From an uncultured Chitinophagaceae bacterium (GTDB lineage Bacteria; Bacteroidota; Bacteroidia; Chitinophagales; Chitinophagaceae), in NCBI GenBank assembly GCA_934502905.1, contig CAKSVK010000187.1, positions 1 through 6,520 on the forward strand: a DNA stretch of 6,520 nt, in the 5' to 3' direction. Each line of letters starts with the position of its first letter. Position 1 is the stretch's first letter. Position numbers and translations under genes: made by a program. Positions 5,846-6,520 of this stretch are shown here, piece after piece. The notes under the pieces were generated by a model. That model was not told where the DNA came from, did no database searches, and worked only from the letters and a program-made list of their open reading frames with translations.

Positions 5846-6520
5846 ATGGATGCACAAAACCGCCGGTACTTTTTAAAAAGCAGTGGACTTGCCGCATTAG
5901 GACTGGCTTTTGGTCCTTCCTTACGGGCTTTTGCCCCCAGCGACAAGCTGAGAATTGCCCATATTGGTTTGGGGGGAATGGGGAACGCACATATGAACTG
6001 GTTTGCTAAGCTTCCTGAAGTAGATATCGTGGCTTTATGTGATGTAGATGCGCATCACCTGGCGGAAACCAGAAATAAGCTGCGGGAGCTGCATCCCAAG
6101 GGTCCTAAGGTAAAGCTGTATGAAGATTTCAGGCGTATCCTGGACAGGAAGGATATTGACGCTATTACCTGTGCGACGCCGGATCACTGGCATGCTGCCA
6201 TTGCCACCCTGGCATTCCAGGCGGGAAAGGATGTATATGGCGAAAAGCCGTTATCCTATGATATAGGAGAGGGGAAGATCATGCTGGAGAACCTCAATCG
6301 TTACAATCGTGTATTTCAAATGGGCAACCAGATACATGCCGGCGACAATTACCACCGGGTAGTGGAGCTGGTAAAATCCGGGGCTATCGGTAATGTACAT
6401 ACGGTTCGTTTATGGAAGACCGGTGTGCCACCTGAACTGAAAGGAACAACGCCTGCCCCTGTACCTTCCCAACTGAACTGGGATATGTGGCTGGGACCGG
6501 CGCCTTATACTGAATATATC
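5846..6520 (+). CDS. Tat-exported Gfo/Idh/MocA-family oxidoreductase, N-terminal part (3' truncated)
   Basis: The first 225 codons of a Gfo/Idh/MocA-family protein are present; these NAD(P)-binding enzymes usually act on sugars or their derivatives. The N-terminus has a twin-arginine motif NRRYFLK (residues 5-11) followed by a hydrophobic stretch to about residue 30, so export by Tat with bound cofactor is likely. A Rossmann fold follows: GLGGMG at 41-46 fits GxGxxG, and CDVD at 65-68 supplies the acidic residue (D66) at the end of strand 2, which favours NAD. TPDHWH (111-116) and GEKP (132-135, family Lys134) are typical. The fragment ends at NWDMWLGPAPY, a motif of Bacteroidota and Planctomycetes members with a 'bacterial-type' C-terminal domain. 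ATG 5846 is chosen because it puts RR at residues 6-7; an in-frame ATG at 5765 would bury the Tat motif. It might be a dehydrogenase or a GH109-like glycosidase; the missing C-terminus prevents a choice. Confidence 0.93.
   Translation, partial: MDAQNRRYFLKSSGLAALGLAFGPSLRAFAPSDKLRIAHIGLGGMGNAHMNWFAKLPEVDIVALCDVDAHHLAETRNKLRELHPKGPKVKLYEDFRRILDRKDIDAITCATPDHWHAAIATLAFQAGKDVYGEKPLSYDIGEGKIMLENLNRYNRVFQMGNQIHAGDNYHRVVELVKSGAIGNVHTVRLWKTGVPPELKGTTPAPVPSQLNWDMWLGPAPYTEYI

Overview
The window looks like a carbohydrate- or glycan-uptake locus of a Bacteroidota bacterium. A member of Chitinophagales or Sphingobacteriales is plausible, but genus cannot be read from the sequence. The grounds are a SusC/SusD outer-membrane pair, lipoprotein signal peptides, little use of Shine-Dalgarno sites, and -7 promoter elements of the Bacteroidota type (TAnnTTTG). 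All genes are on the + strand.

Layout: (1) 1-428 is the last ~141 codons of a SusC-like TonB-dependent transporter. (2) 457-2019 is a complete SusD-like surface lipoprotein (520 aa), 28 nt downstream and presumably cotranscribed. (3) 2020-2264 is an intergenic region with structured, partly GC-rich inverted repeats, then a TAnnTTTG element touching a strong intrinsic terminator that ends 17 nt before the next start codon. (4) 2265-5603 encodes a 1112-aa lipoprotein with 14 FG-GAP/VCBS-type calcium loops, seven on each side of a central ASPIC/UnbV domain. (5) 5604-5845 is an intergenic region with a GC-rich inverted repeat, a near-palindrome and a second TAnnTTTG element. (6) 5846-6520 is the first 225 codons of a Tat-exported Gfo/Idh/MocA-family oxidoreductase, cut by the window end.

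How they may work together (inference): SusD captures a ligand on the cell surface and SusC imports it across the outer membrane. The double-propeller lipoprotein may bind or present a polymer or protein at the envelope. The Tat-exported NAD-type enzyme may modify a sugar in the periplasm. No glycoside hydrolase, sulfatase or regulator is visible, so the substrate cannot be named. I see no new defence, mobile or CRISPR system. The points most worth a second look are the terminator/promoter overlap at 2205-2252, the matched 7+7 loop layout of the large lipoprotein, and the repeat-like structures in the two intergenic regions.
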